DNA of 64,000 nucleotides from an uncultured Eubacteriales bacterium (GTDB taxonomy: Bacteria; Bacillota; Clostridia; Christensenellales; Aristaeellaceae): assembly GCA_902778055.1 (NCBI GenBank), contig CACYWL010000007.1, positions 179,889 through 243,888 of the forward strand, given 5' to 3'. The notes under the pieces are model-generated. The model made no database searches. It was not told the origin of the DNA and worked only from the letters and a program-made list of their open reading frames with translations. How positions within the stretch are numbered: position 1 is the first letter of the stretch; each line of letters begins with the position of its first letter. The position numbers and the translations under genes were made by a program. Positions 36,447-45,250 of this stretch are shown here, piece after piece.

Positions 36447-38320
36447 AGCAAAACGGAAAGCCTTCCCTGAAGGACCGGTTCATGTCCCTGTTCCGCCCCC
36501 AGGATGAGGAGCGGGAGGATATCCACTACAACGGCCGGCCCATGCGCCGCCTGGTGGGCTATCTGAAGCCGCACCGGAAGGTCTTCGTCCTCTGCCTGTG
36601 CATGGTGCTGGCGCTGACCGTGCTGGAGCTCGTCCGCCCGATGATCATCGGAAACGCGATCGACCGGTACATCACCGGCGAGACCAGCGAAACGCTGCAG
36701 GCGGAAGGGCGCACCGAATGGGATCCGGGCGAGCTGGCCGATCAGCGGTTTGAAGGGGTGCTCATCGCCGCCGGCATGTATCTGGCCGTGCTGCTCCTGG
36801 TGATGATTCTGAACCGGACCCAGACCATGATGCTCCAGCGGATGGGGCAGGATATCATCTATGAAATCCGGAACCAGCTGTTCACCCACGTGGAAAGCCT
36901 GACGATGCGTTTTTTTGACACGACCCCCGTCGGAAAGATCGTCACGCGGCTGACCAATGACGTGGAGGCCATCAACGAGGTCTTCTCCAATAACCTGGTC
37001 AAGCTCTTCCGGAATGTGGTCAAGATGATCGGCCTGGCCGCCATCATGATTTCCCTGAATCCGCGCATGGCGCTCTACAGCTTTATCCTGCTGCCGGTCA
37101 TCGCGGCCCTGACCCTGCTTTTCCGGATGATCAGCCGCAAAACCTACCGGCTGGTCCGCACGCGGCTGACGGCGCTGAACACGTTTCTCTCCGAGCATCT
37201 GTCCGGCATGAAGGTCATCCGGATCTTCGGCCAGGAGCAGAAGAAGTTTGAGGAATTTGAGCAGAAGAACAGCTCCCTCTACAACGCCAGTTTCCGGGAG
37301 ATGATGGTCTTTGCCATCTTCCGCCCCGGTATCTATCTGCTGAGCATCGCCGCCCTGATGATCATCATGCTCACCGGCGGCCGGGAGGTGCTCGGCGGGG
37401 CCATCACCATCGGCACGCTGTACATCTTCCTGCAGTATATCAATTCCTTCTTCGAGCCGATTCAGGAGCTGGCGGAGCAGTTCACCACGCTGCAGAGCGC
37501 CATCTCCGCCTCGGAGAAGATCTTCACCCTGCTCGACACGCAGCCGGCCATTCCGGAGGAAAAGGATCCGGTCGTCCTTCCCGAAATCCGCGGAAAGATC
37601 ACCTTTGACCACGTCTGGTTCTCCTATTCCGGGAAGGAGGATGACTGGGTGCTGAGGGATGTCAGCTTCGAAATCGCACCCGGCCAGTCCGTCGCCTTCG
37701 TCGGCGCCACCGGCGCCGGAAAGAGCTCCATCCTGAACCTGATCGGCCGCTACTATGATATTCAGAAGGGCTCCATCCGGATCGACGATACGGACATCCG
37801 GGACATGAGCCGGGAGCAGATCCGCCGCGCCGTCGGCCAGGTGCAGCAGGATGTATTCCTGTTCACCGGGGATATCGCCTCCAACATCCGCCTGCGGGAC
37901 AAATCCATTTCGGATGACGCCGTCCGCGAGGCCGCCCGGGAGGTCAACGCCGCGCGGTTTATCGACCGCCTGCCGGACGGGTATGCCTCCCGCGTCACGG
38001 AGCGGGGCGCCACCTTCTCCGCCGGGGAGCGGCAGCTGCTATCCTTTGCGCGGACGCTGGCCTATGATCCCCGGATTCTGATTCTGGATGAAGCGACCGC
38101 AAACATCGATACGGAGACGGAGATGTGGATCCAGGAAGCCGTCACCCGGCTGATGCGCGGCCGCACCAGCATCATGGTGGCGCACCGGCTTTCGACCATT
38201 CAGCACTGCGACCGGATCATCGTCATGCATCACGGGAGGATCCGGGAAACCGGCACCCATCAGGAGCTGCTGGCCATGGACGGCATCTACAAAAAGCTGT
38301 ATCAGCTGCAGCTGTCCTGA
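36443..38320 (+). CDS. ABC exporter subunit B (permease-ATPase), catalytic
   Basis: 625 residues. An N-terminal acidic tail of about 35 residues leads into six membrane helices, with an extracellular insert between the first two (EGRTEWDPGELADQRFEG). The ATPase has Walker A GATGAGKSS near 435, signature FSAGERQLLSFAR and an intact Walker B LILDEATANID with the catalytic glutamate. It forms the active half of the heterodimer with the preceding gene. The ATG at 36443 is chosen because it overlaps the upstream stop; the frame extends further upstream but only into the first gene. Confidence 0.93.
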   Translation: MKQNGKPSLKDRFMSLFRPQDEEREDIHYNGRPMRRLVGYLKPHRKVFVLCLCMVLALTVLELVRPMIIGNAIDRYITGETSETLQAEGRTEWDPGELADQRFEGVLIAAGMYLAVLLLVMILNRTQTMMLQRMGQDIIYEIRNQLFTHVESLTMRFFDTTPVGKIVTRLTNDVEAINEVFSNNLVKLFRNVVKMIGLAAIMISLNPRMALYSFILLPVIAALTLLFRMISRKTYRLVRTRLTALNTFLSEHLSGMKVIRIFGQEQKKFEEFEQKNSSLYNASFREMMVFAIFRPGIYLLSIAALMIIMLTGGREVLGGAITIGTLYIFLQYINSFFEPIQELAEQFTTLQSAISASEKIFTLLDTQPAIPEEKDPVVLPEIRGKITFDHVWFSYSGKEDDWVLRDVSFEIAPGQSVAFVGATGAGKSSILNLIGRYYDIQKGSIRIDDTDIRDMSREQIRRAVGQVQQDVFLFTGDIASNIRLRDKSISDDAVREAAREVNAARFIDRLPDGYASRVTERGATFSAGERQLLSFARTLAYDPRILILDEATANIDTETEMWIQEAVTRLMRGRTSIMVAHRLSTIQHCDRIIVMHHGRIRETGTHQELLAMDGIYKKLYQLQLS

Positions 38321-38347
38321 TGGTTTCCAGCAAGTATTGTGGTCACC

Positions 38348-38650
38348 TCACACAGGATTTCGCGAAATCATTATGTGCCATTTTGCGAAAGCAAGCAAGC
38401 ATTTCGCGAAATTCATACGAAATCGAGAGCCTTCTTTCAATGAAATTGCATGAGGATTCCAAATGGATGATCGCCCCTGCGGGAAAGAGGCACTAAAGAT
38501 GCTTCTCAATCTGCGCACCACTGAATCGCGAATCTGCGGATAACGCTGATAGAAAAGCCGGCAGGTGTTCAGCATCTGGCGATCCAGTCCCTTGATGGCG
38601 ATTCTCTCCGCCAGATTCTGGAGAAGATTGGTGCCATACTCATCTCTTCT
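38348..38650 (-). pseudogene. remnant of a YhcG-type (DUF1016) nuclease gene
   Basis: Reading the minus strand from 38641 gives EYGTNLLQNLAERIAIKG, then LNTCRLFYQRYPQIRDSVV. This is the well-known end of the DUF1016 N-terminal domain, which in intact proteins lies about 70 residues in. An in-frame stop lies just upstream and the sequence leaves the family after about 50 residues, so both ends are lost. It sits just downstream of hsdR on the same strand; YhcG-type genes are frequent companions of restriction systems. Confidence 0.75.
38357..38412. repeat. two palindromes ATTTCGCGAAAT
   Basis: The same 12-base palindrome occurs at 38357-38368 and 38401-38412, with a related ATTTTGCGAAA between them. 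The two lie 44 bases apart between the ABC exporter stop and hsdR. They may be a regulator site or repeat remnants. Confidence 0.55.
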
Positions 38651-38703
38651 CCTCCCTAATTATGCTATGCATAACTATTCAAAATAATGAGATAATGACC
38701 TTA

Positions 38704-41700
38704 TCACTTTATCTTTTTACCTTTGTTGCCGGAGCCGCGGAGCTCGCGATACAAGATATCCGCCAGGGTTCTCATGATGGCGTTGTATTTGCTGCTGTCC
38801 TCGAAGAGGGAGCTATAGGTCTCCTGGGATTCCATATAGCTGGTCTGCGCGGCCTCGCTGAAGGCCTGGGGGAAGATGCTCTCCACGAAAATCTGAGGAT
38901 CTGAGGAGGCCGCCATATTGGCCAGCTTCGCATTGGCGCGAAGCTTATCCGCCAGGGCGCCGATCATCACCCTGTCCCCCTCGGAGAAATTGCCTCTGTA
39001 TTTTTCATTGATCCGCTCGATGATCACGTCCAGAGGATCCTTGCTCTCCGGCTTAGGCGCTACCTTGGGGTTGGCCGGGATATAGACGCCATCGCCTTCC
39101 CTGAGGCTGATATCTCCCTCGAAGGTTTTCTCCAGCCTGTACATCTCCAGTCGGAGCATCTTCTCGATATCCTCCATCTGCACGACTTCCGTCGGGAGCA
39201 TACCGACCAGGAAGGAGCAATAGACATATTCCTGATGCAGATCCTTGTCGAACATACGGACAACCTGCGAAACATAACGATACCATTTACAGAACTTGCG
39301 CATGACGCGCCGGATCTGATAGCGCTCGTCGTTTTTCTTCTGATTATACCGCTCCACCGCGGGAAGCAGCTTGCTGGCCAGCATCCCCTGCGCGGCGCTG
39401 CCCTGGGCTCCTCTGGAATAATAGACCTCGCAGAACCGGATAATGTCCATATCCCCATAGATCTGATAATTGCGGAGCTGCCTCTGGACCTGATAGAGCA
39501 GATCCGTATTGACCTCTTCCTCCAGATAGGTTTCGTGATAGAACATCTGGAAATCTTCCTGGACGTCCTTCTCCGTGTTGGCAAAATCCAGAATGAAGGT
39601 ATCGTTCTTTCCGGGGCAGGTGCGGTTCAGGCGGGACAGCGTCTGAACGGTCTTGACGCCATGCAGCTTCTTATCCACGATCATGGTATGCAGCAGGGGT
39701 TCATCGAAGCCGGTCTGATACTTCTCGGCCACGATCAGGATATTGAAACTATCATGGAATTCCTGTTTGGTCTGCGCTTCGGAGATATGGCTGCCGTCCG
39801 GACGTACGTTCAGGCCCGACTCGGAATACTCTTCTTCCCCGATGGTCACCGTACCGGAGAAAGCCACCATGGGCTTCACCTCTGAATAGCCCTGCTCCTC
39901 CGCGTAGCGCCTGACCTCCTGCAGATACAGAACCGCCGCCGCACGGGAAGCCGTAACCACCATCATCTTGGCCCGGCCGTTGATCTTGCCCCGGGTGGTG
40001 TTCATGAAGGTTTCCACGATGATCTCGGACTTCTGCCTGATGTTCTCCGGATGGAGCTGCTGATACTTCTTGATGACCTTGCTGGCCCTGGATGACGGAA
40101 CCTCCGGATTCTCCGGGGTGGAATTGGCGATCCTGAAGCAGGTCTTGTACGTCATGTAATTCTGCAGCACATCCAGAATAAAGCCTTCCTCAATGGCCTG
40201 ATGCATGCTGTAGATATGGAACGGATGGAACTCTCCGTATTCGTCCTGCTCCCCGAACAGCTCCAGGGTTGTACTCTTGGGCGTGGCCGTGAAAGCAAAG
40301 AAGGACAGGTTTTTATGCCGGCCGTGGGCGATCAGCTCACGGACAAGCTTGTTCTGCGGATCCGCCTTTTCCTCCTCGATGCCCTCAATCTCAGCATACT
40401 CCCGGAGGGCTTCCCTCAGATCCGCCAGCGCCGTCTTCAGCTTCAGCGCGCTGGATCCGGTCTGGGAGGAATGAGCCTCATCGCAGATGATGGCATAATT
40501 CCGACCGTTTGCCGCGTCCACCTGATCATAGATCACGGGGAACTTCTGCAGGGTGGTCACGATAATGCGGGCTCCGTTGTTGATGGCGTCCCTGAGATCC
40601 TGGGAGTTTTTATCCTCGCCGATAACCTCCACGCTGCCAAGGGTATGATCAAAGCCGGAGATCGTCGCCTGCAGCTGGGCATCCAGCACCCGGCGATCCG
40701 TGACCACAATCACGCTCGAGAACACGGCCTTGTTCTCCGCATCATGAAGCGACGCCATCCGGTAAGCCGTCCAGGCGATGGAATTGGATTTGCCTGAACC
40801 GGCGCTGTGCTGGATCAGATAATTATGTCCGGCTCCGTTGTCCCTCACATGGGATACCAGCTTGCGCACCACATCCAGCTGATGGAAGCGGGGGAAGATC
40901 AGGATATTCCCCTGCTGGCTGATGAACTTCTGCACGATGTCCATCATGCTGGAAGCACGGAATACGTTTTTCCAGAGATACTCCGTAGGATAGCCCGTCA
41001 GATTCGGAGGATTCCCCTTCCCGCCGTCTTTGCCGGCGCCGTTGCTGCCCTGATTGAAAGGCAGGAAATAGGTTTTGTCTCCGGCGAGCTTTGTGGTCAT
41101 CCACGCCTCGGACAGATCCACACAGAAAAAAGCCAGGATCCGTTTGTTAAACTGGAAGCAGAGCTCCCGCGGATCACGATCCGTCTTCCACTGGCGCTTC
41201 GCGTTCTCCACGCTCTGTCCGGTAAACTGGTTCTTCAGCTCAAAGGCAAAGAGCGGGATACCGTTCACGGCCAGGATCATATCCACGCTGTTGTTGTTCT
41301 CCGCGCTGTAATGCCACTGGCGGATGCAATGGAAAATGTTTTTCTCATAGTTCTTCAGGTCCAGCTGGTTCAGGGTGGATTCCGGCATGAAATAGCAGAC
41401 GTGAAAATGAATTCCGCGATGCTTGAAGCCATGGCGCAGCACATAGAGGATGCCATCCATATCACAGGCATTATTGAAGGCCGCGCAGAACTTCCGCTCC
41501 GGATTCACCGCGTTCATGTTCACAAAACGCTGCCAGGCCTTCGGCTGGCTGTCCTGAATGAAGCGCAGGAGGACATCCGGATACAGACCGAGCTTCGGAT
41601 CATAGGCGTCCTCGCAATGGGTATAGCCGCCCGCCGGAGACAGGAAGAAGGCCTCTATATCGCTCTCAAAGCGTTTCTCTGTGGTGTCTGTTACTGACAT
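38704..41700 (-). CDS. hsdR: type I restriction endonuclease, R subunit
   Basis: 998 residues. The N-terminal nuclease domain includes VDMILAVNGIPLFAFELKN (PD-ExK-like ELK near residue 155). The translocase has Walker A HSAGSGKSNSIAW near 300, DEAH in IICDEAHSSQTG near 408, TATPKSTTL and the late helicase motif TVQTLSRLNRTCPGK. It cuts unmethylated DNA after translocation, as part of HsdR2M2S. Its ATG overlaps the hsdS stop by 10 bases, giving the order hsdM-hsdS-hsdR on one transcript. Confidence 0.96.
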   Translation of the reverse strand: MSVTDTTEKRFESDIEAFFLSPAGGYTHCEDAYDPKLGLYPDVLLRFIQDSQPKAWQRFVNMNAVNPERKFCAAFNNACDMDGILYVLRHGFKHRGIHFHVCYFMPESTLNQLDLKNYEKNIFHCIRQWHYSAENNNSVDMILAVNGIPLFAFELKNQFTGQSVENAKRQWKTDRDPRELCFQFNKRILAFFCVDLSEAWMTTKLAGDKTYFLPFNQGSNGAGKDGGKGNPPNLTGYPTEYLWKNVFRASSMMDIVQKFISQQGNILIFPRFHQLDVVRKLVSHVRDNGAGHNYLIQHSAGSGKSNSIAWTAYRMASLHDAENKAVFSSVIVVTDRRVLDAQLQATISGFDHTLGSVEVIGEDKNSQDLRDAINNGARIIVTTLQKFPVIYDQVDAANGRNYAIICDEAHSSQTGSSALKLKTALADLREALREYAEIEGIEEEKADPQNKLVRELIAHGRHKNLSFFAFTATPKSTTLELFGEQDEYGEFHPFHIYSMHQAIEEGFILDVLQNYMTYKTCFRIANSTPENPEVPSSRASKVIKKYQQLHPENIRQKSEIIVETFMNTTRGKINGRAKMMVVTASRAAAVLYLQEVRRYAEEQGYSEVKPMVAFSGTVTIGEEEYSESGLNVRPDGSHISEAQTKQEFHDSFNILIVAEKYQTGFDEPLLHTMIVDKKLHGVKTVQTLSRLNRTCPGKNDTFILDFANTEKDVQEDFQMFYHETYLEEEVNTDLLYQVQRQLRNYQIYGDMDIIRFCEVYYSRGAQGSAAQGMLASKLLPAVERYNQKKNDERYQIRRVMRKFCKWYRYVSQVVRMFDKDLHQEYVYCSFLVGMLPTEVVQMEDIEKMLRLEMYRLEKTFEGDISLREGDGVYIPANPKVAPKPESKDPLDVIIERINEKYRGNFSEGDRVMIGALADKLRANAKLANMAASSDPQIFVESIFPQAFSEAAQTSYMESQETYSSLFEDSSKYNAIMRTLADILYRELRGSGNKGKKIK

Positions 41701-43058
41701 TCCGGCACCTCCCGCTTTCCGGTGACGTATTCATAGATTACGGATTTTTTGTAAGATTCCAGCTGGGTAAGAAGTTGCTGCTTCTTATTAATCACACTAT
41801 CTATTTGGACTGCAACTCTTTCAATGCATTGTTCAATTTCTTGCCATTCTTCCTTTGGTATCCTTGGCAACCAGATGTTTTTTAGCGCATTGGAATATAA
41901 CACTTCTATTGTGGTGGAATTGCTCATATCAAGTATCTGATGTATTGCTATTTCGGTTTCATTGAAAATATGTCGTAAAATTGCCTCAGAATAGATATTA
42001 CTACTTATTCGAAATTTGATTACGCAAGGATGCAGCACGCCTTTCGGAGCGCAAGTAGGAACAATGGCAACTTTTCCAATACTGCCTCTTGTCGTAATGA
42101 GTATATCACCAGGCAAAACTTCAAAGCTTTTCAATTCTTCGTATTTTGACTTACTGATGAATGTATTGTTATCTTCAAAATTATTATCCAATACAATTCT
42201 TTGATTGTAAACCCAGTAACCCTCGGGTTGAAAATCATTGCCTGATAGCGATGAACCAAACGGACCAACACGGAGATTTACTTTATCACTACTTAATATA
42301 AACTTCAATCTAACGATATCCCACTCCTCCGGAATCTCCCCTATCCATTCTACACCGCTGTCCTTCATTTTTCTCGGGCCGCGCACGCCACGGGTCACAG
42401 CCTCGGTTATGATGGACTGCTTCAGCTTCTTGTATTCCTCTATGGTGCGCTGGGTAGCGGCGATCACGCGGTCGATTTCGGCACAGCGGTGGTCAAGGTA
42501 GGCAATAATGTTAAACTGTTCCCTTTTATCAGGCAGAGGTAAGAATTCTTTAGCAAGCATTGATGTCAGATCAAGATTCTGAATGCCTGTCGTTTGCTTA
42601 ATGTAATTTCGTGTATATTCATTTTTATAAAATGTTACAAAAACATATTGCAGGAAGTATGGCAGGATACTGGATGTACACCTCAGTCTTTCCATAAAAT
42701 TTGCATACAATGCTTTATATGGCTTATCGAATACCACACTTCTGCCAACTGGCGTTTTTTCTCCGCCTCCAGATTTTTCAATTAAAACATCGCCCTCTTG
42801 CAGCTTTAGTTTTTCTATAATCTCAGGCGAATAATGTCTAAACGTCAAGTCACTTTCTTCTGTATCCTTAAATCTAAAAGCCTCATAATTAAAATCAGCT
42901 ATTCTTAAACATATTGTATCATATTCATCTCCGCATGGTTCTTCACCCCATGCGCCTGATTCTCTAGACGCTATACATGACTTCATTCTTCGAAGCGGCC
43001 ATTTTTGTGGAATATCTCCAATCCATTCTACTTCGCTGTCTTTCATCACTCTGCTCAT
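41691..43058 (-). CDS. hsdS: type I restriction system specificity subunit
   Basis: 455 residues in two repeated halves. Each half begins with nearly the same sequence (MKDSEVEWIGDIPQKW at residue 5; MKDSGVEWIGEIPEEW near 232), has a variable target-recognition domain, and ends in a conserved helix (AEIDRVIAATQRTIEEYKKL; VQIDSVINKKQQLLTQLESYK). The gene is more AT-rich than hsdM and hsdR, especially in the recognition domains, a usual sign of domain exchange. Its ATG lies 2 bases after the hsdM stop behind GGGAGGG. Confidence 0.95.
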   Translation of the reverse strand: MSRVMKDSEVEWIGDIPQKWPLRRMKSCIASRESGAWGEEPCGDEYDTICLRIADFNYEAFRFKDTEESDLTFRHYSPEIIEKLKLQEGDVLIEKSGGGEKTPVGRSVVFDKPYKALYANFMERLRCTSSILPYFLQYVFVTFYKNEYTRNYIKQTTGIQNLDLTSMLAKEFLPLPDKREQFNIIAYLDHRCAEIDRVIAATQRTIEEYKKLKQSIITEAVTRGVRGPRKMKDSGVEWIGEIPEEWDIVRLKFILSSDKVNLRVGPFGSSLSGNDFQPEGYWVYNQRIVLDNNFEDNNTFISKSKYEELKSFEVLPGDILITTRGSIGKVAIVPTCAPKGVLHPCVIKFRISSNIYSEAILRHIFNETEIAIHQILDMSNSTTIEVLYSNALKNIWLPRIPKEEWQEIEQCIERVAVQIDSVINKKQQLLTQLESYKKSVIYEYVTGKREVPECQ

Positions 43059-43060
43059 GC

Positions 43061-44815
43061 TCAGCCCTCCCCGAACAGGTTCTTCAGGCTGGCCGCGATC
43101 TCATCCTCCAGGCCGATAATCCTCTTGAGGATATCCGCGCTGGGCTCCGGCTTCTGATACTCATAGAAATAACGGGTCATGGGGATTTCATAACCGATCT
43201 TCGTCTTGCTGCGATCGATCCAGGCATCCGGGGCATAGGGCAGCACCTCCCGGGCGAAATAGGCGTCTATGTCCTCCGTCAGGGGGACGTTCTCCGTATC
43301 CCGCAGATTCGAATCCGCAACAGGTTTGCCCTTCTTCTTCACGATCTCGCCCTGCTCATCCCGCTGCGGGCGCTCAACCACGATCTTGTTATACCCGAAT
43401 TCATCCGTATCGAAGATCCGGCTCTCGCAGTAAACCCCGGCCTTATCTCCAAAGACGCCCTCTGTGAAGGAGCTGAAGGCCTCCACGATCAGGCTGCGGT
43501 TCTCATCGGAGATATCATTGCGCTTGGTACCGATGGACTTGCGGCGGGGCGTGAAACAATGGCTGGCGTCGATCAGCTGGACCTTGCCGGCACGCTCGAC
43601 TGGCTTTTCCTTATCCAGCACCCAGATATAAGTGCTGATCCCCGTGTTCATGAACATATCGGTGGACAGCTGAACGATGGCGCTGAGCCAGTCGTTTTCC
43701 AGAATATAGCGCCGGATCTCGCTAGGGCCGCTTCCGGCATCCCCGGAGAACAGGGGCGAACCATTCTGAATGATGGCCATGCGGCCGCGGTGGTTCAGCT
43801 TCCGCAGGCCATTGAGCACAAAGAGCTGCTGGCCGTCGCTGATCTTCGGCAGGCCGGGAGCGAAGCGACCGGCTTCCCCCTTGGCTGCCTCTGCCTCCAC
43901 GGCCTTCTGCTCCCGCTTCCAGTCGACGCCAAAAGGCGGATTCGAAATGATATAGCGGAAGGTATAATCGGTGAACTGATCCTCGCTGAGGGTATCCCCA
44001 AAACGCATGTTGTCCGGATTGCCGCCCCGGATCATCATATCCGCCTTGGCAATGGCAAAGGTGGAGGGATTGAATTCCTGGCCGAAGCAGGTGACCTCCA
44101 TTTCCGGATTCACATCATGAATCCGCTCCTCCATACAGGAGAGCATCTGGCTGGTGCCCATGGTCATATCATAGACGGTGATATTCTCCTGACGGCTCAG
44201 GTCCTCCCCGGAGAGGAGCAGATCCGTCATCAGATAAATGATATCCCGGCTGGTGAAATGGGCTCCGGCTTCCTCGCCGAAGGATTCGGAGAAGCGGCGG
44301 ACAAGATCCTCGAAGATATAGCCGCAGTCCACGGCGCTGATCCTGTCCGGACCGAGATAGCCCTTCGGGGTTGCGAACTCCTTGATCACCAGATACAGGG
44401 TATTGCTGTCCACCATGCGCTTGATGATATTATCGAAATCAAACTTGGACAGCACATCCTGCACATTGGAGGAGAAGCCGTTCAGATAATCCCGGAAATT
44501 GCTCTCGATATTCTCCGGATCGGCCAGGAGCCTCTCGAAGGTGAAGCGGCTGGTATTGTAAAACTGATAGCCGGAGGCTGTACGGAGAAAGCCATCGGTA
44601 ACCGCCAGCTTCTGCACCTTCTCCCAGGTGTCCAGCACCGCCTGATGGGTCGGGAGCAGACAATCATGGAAGCGCTTCACCACCGTCATCGGGAGGATGA
44701 CAAGGCCATACTCATGCGGCTTGAAGGGGCCGCGCAGCAGATCCGCCACGTTCCAGATCATGGTGGCCTTTTCCTGAATGTTTATACCTACGGCGGAGAA
44801 TCTTTCGTTTGCCAT
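43061..44815 (-). CDS. hsdM: type I restriction system methyltransferase subunit
   Basis: 584 residues. An N-terminal helical domain (WNVADLLRGPFKPHEYG) is followed by the N6-adenine methylase core: the SAM loop is DMTMGTSQML, unusual compared with the common DPxCGxGG, and the catalytic NPPF is in ISNPPFGVDWK near residue 290. It methylates the recognition sites and, with HsdS, protects the chromosome. The start is the ATG at 44815 preceded by GAGG; an upstream GTG at 44830 is less well placed. First gene of the hsd operon. Confidence 0.95.
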   Translation of the reverse strand: MANERFSAVGINIQEKATMIWNVADLLRGPFKPHEYGLVILPMTVVKRFHDCLLPTHQAVLDTWEKVQKLAVTDGFLRTASGYQFYNTSRFTFERLLADPENIESNFRDYLNGFSSNVQDVLSKFDFDNIIKRMVDSNTLYLVIKEFATPKGYLGPDRISAVDCGYIFEDLVRRFSESFGEEAGAHFTSRDIIYLMTDLLLSGEDLSRQENITVYDMTMGTSQMLSCMEERIHDVNPEMEVTCFGQEFNPSTFAIAKADMMIRGGNPDNMRFGDTLSEDQFTDYTFRYIISNPPFGVDWKREQKAVEAEAAKGEAGRFAPGLPKISDGQQLFVLNGLRKLNHRGRMAIIQNGSPLFSGDAGSGPSEIRRYILENDWLSAIVQLSTDMFMNTGISTYIWVLDKEKPVERAGKVQLIDASHCFTPRRKSIGTKRNDISDENRSLIVEAFSSFTEGVFGDKAGVYCESRIFDTDEFGYNKIVVERPQRDEQGEIVKKKGKPVADSNLRDTENVPLTEDIDAYFAREVLPYAPDAWIDRSKTKIGYEIPMTRYFYEYQKPEPSADILKRIIGLEDEIAASLKNLFGEG

Positions 44816-44939
44816 TTGCAATGTCCTCACATTATTCTGAAGATTGAAAGCATCCTGCCCGATAAATCATGATCCACTTGGGATATTTTACAAAACGCAG
44901 CCCAGAAAAACTGTATCCGACATACAGGACATTAAAAGA

Positions 44940-44968
44940 AGTATACCCCAGCCGCCTTTAAAAATCAA
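44940..44968 (-). promoter_or_regulatory. promoter of the hsd operon
   Basis: On the minus strand TTGATT (44968-44963) and TATACT (44945-44940), 17-base spacer, with about 125 bases of leader before hsdM. Confidence 0.65.
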
Positions 44969-45045
44969 TTCAAAACGCGGAAAGGCTGCGGAAACACTGT
45001 CTTTCTGGACGTTAAGGAGTTTGCGAGATAATTCCGAAATTGTTC

Positions 45046-45074
45046 TTGGATTGCCTGCTGCAAAATGCTATTAT
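45046..45074 (+). promoter_or_regulatory. promoter of the diguanylate cyclase gene
   Basis: TTGGAT at 45046-45051 and TATTAT at 45069-45074, 17-base spacer. A second TATAAT follows at once. The leader is about 170 bases; no cyclic-di-GMP riboswitch pattern was seen in it. Confidence 0.6.
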
Positions 45075-45250
45075 TATAATTCATACGGTATTGTTGCTTT
45101 TTTCGATGAGGGAGGCTGCAGGAATCGCGTCTGACCGAGAAAATTATGCGATGCAGTTTTGAATCGGGGGCCTGACGATCCGATGAAAAAGGTGAAAGAA
45201 AGCGGCCCTCCCATGAAAAGAAAGGCCCAGACTGAAAGGAAGAGTTTGCT

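Noticed and set aside
38341..38420. CRISPR-like array from repeated TTTCGCGAAA palindromes
   Set aside because: Only two exact copies with one weak one, no regular spacers and no cas genes.
42977..44872. Plus-strand frame of 631 codons opposite hsdM
   Set aside because: hsdM is unmistakable on the minus strand; the plus frame has no ribosome site or homology.
44831..45250. Possible small gene or riboswitch between hsdM and the diguanylate cyclase
   Set aside because: Only two divergent promoters and a leader were seen; no conserved c-di-GMP riboswitch core and no frame with coding character.
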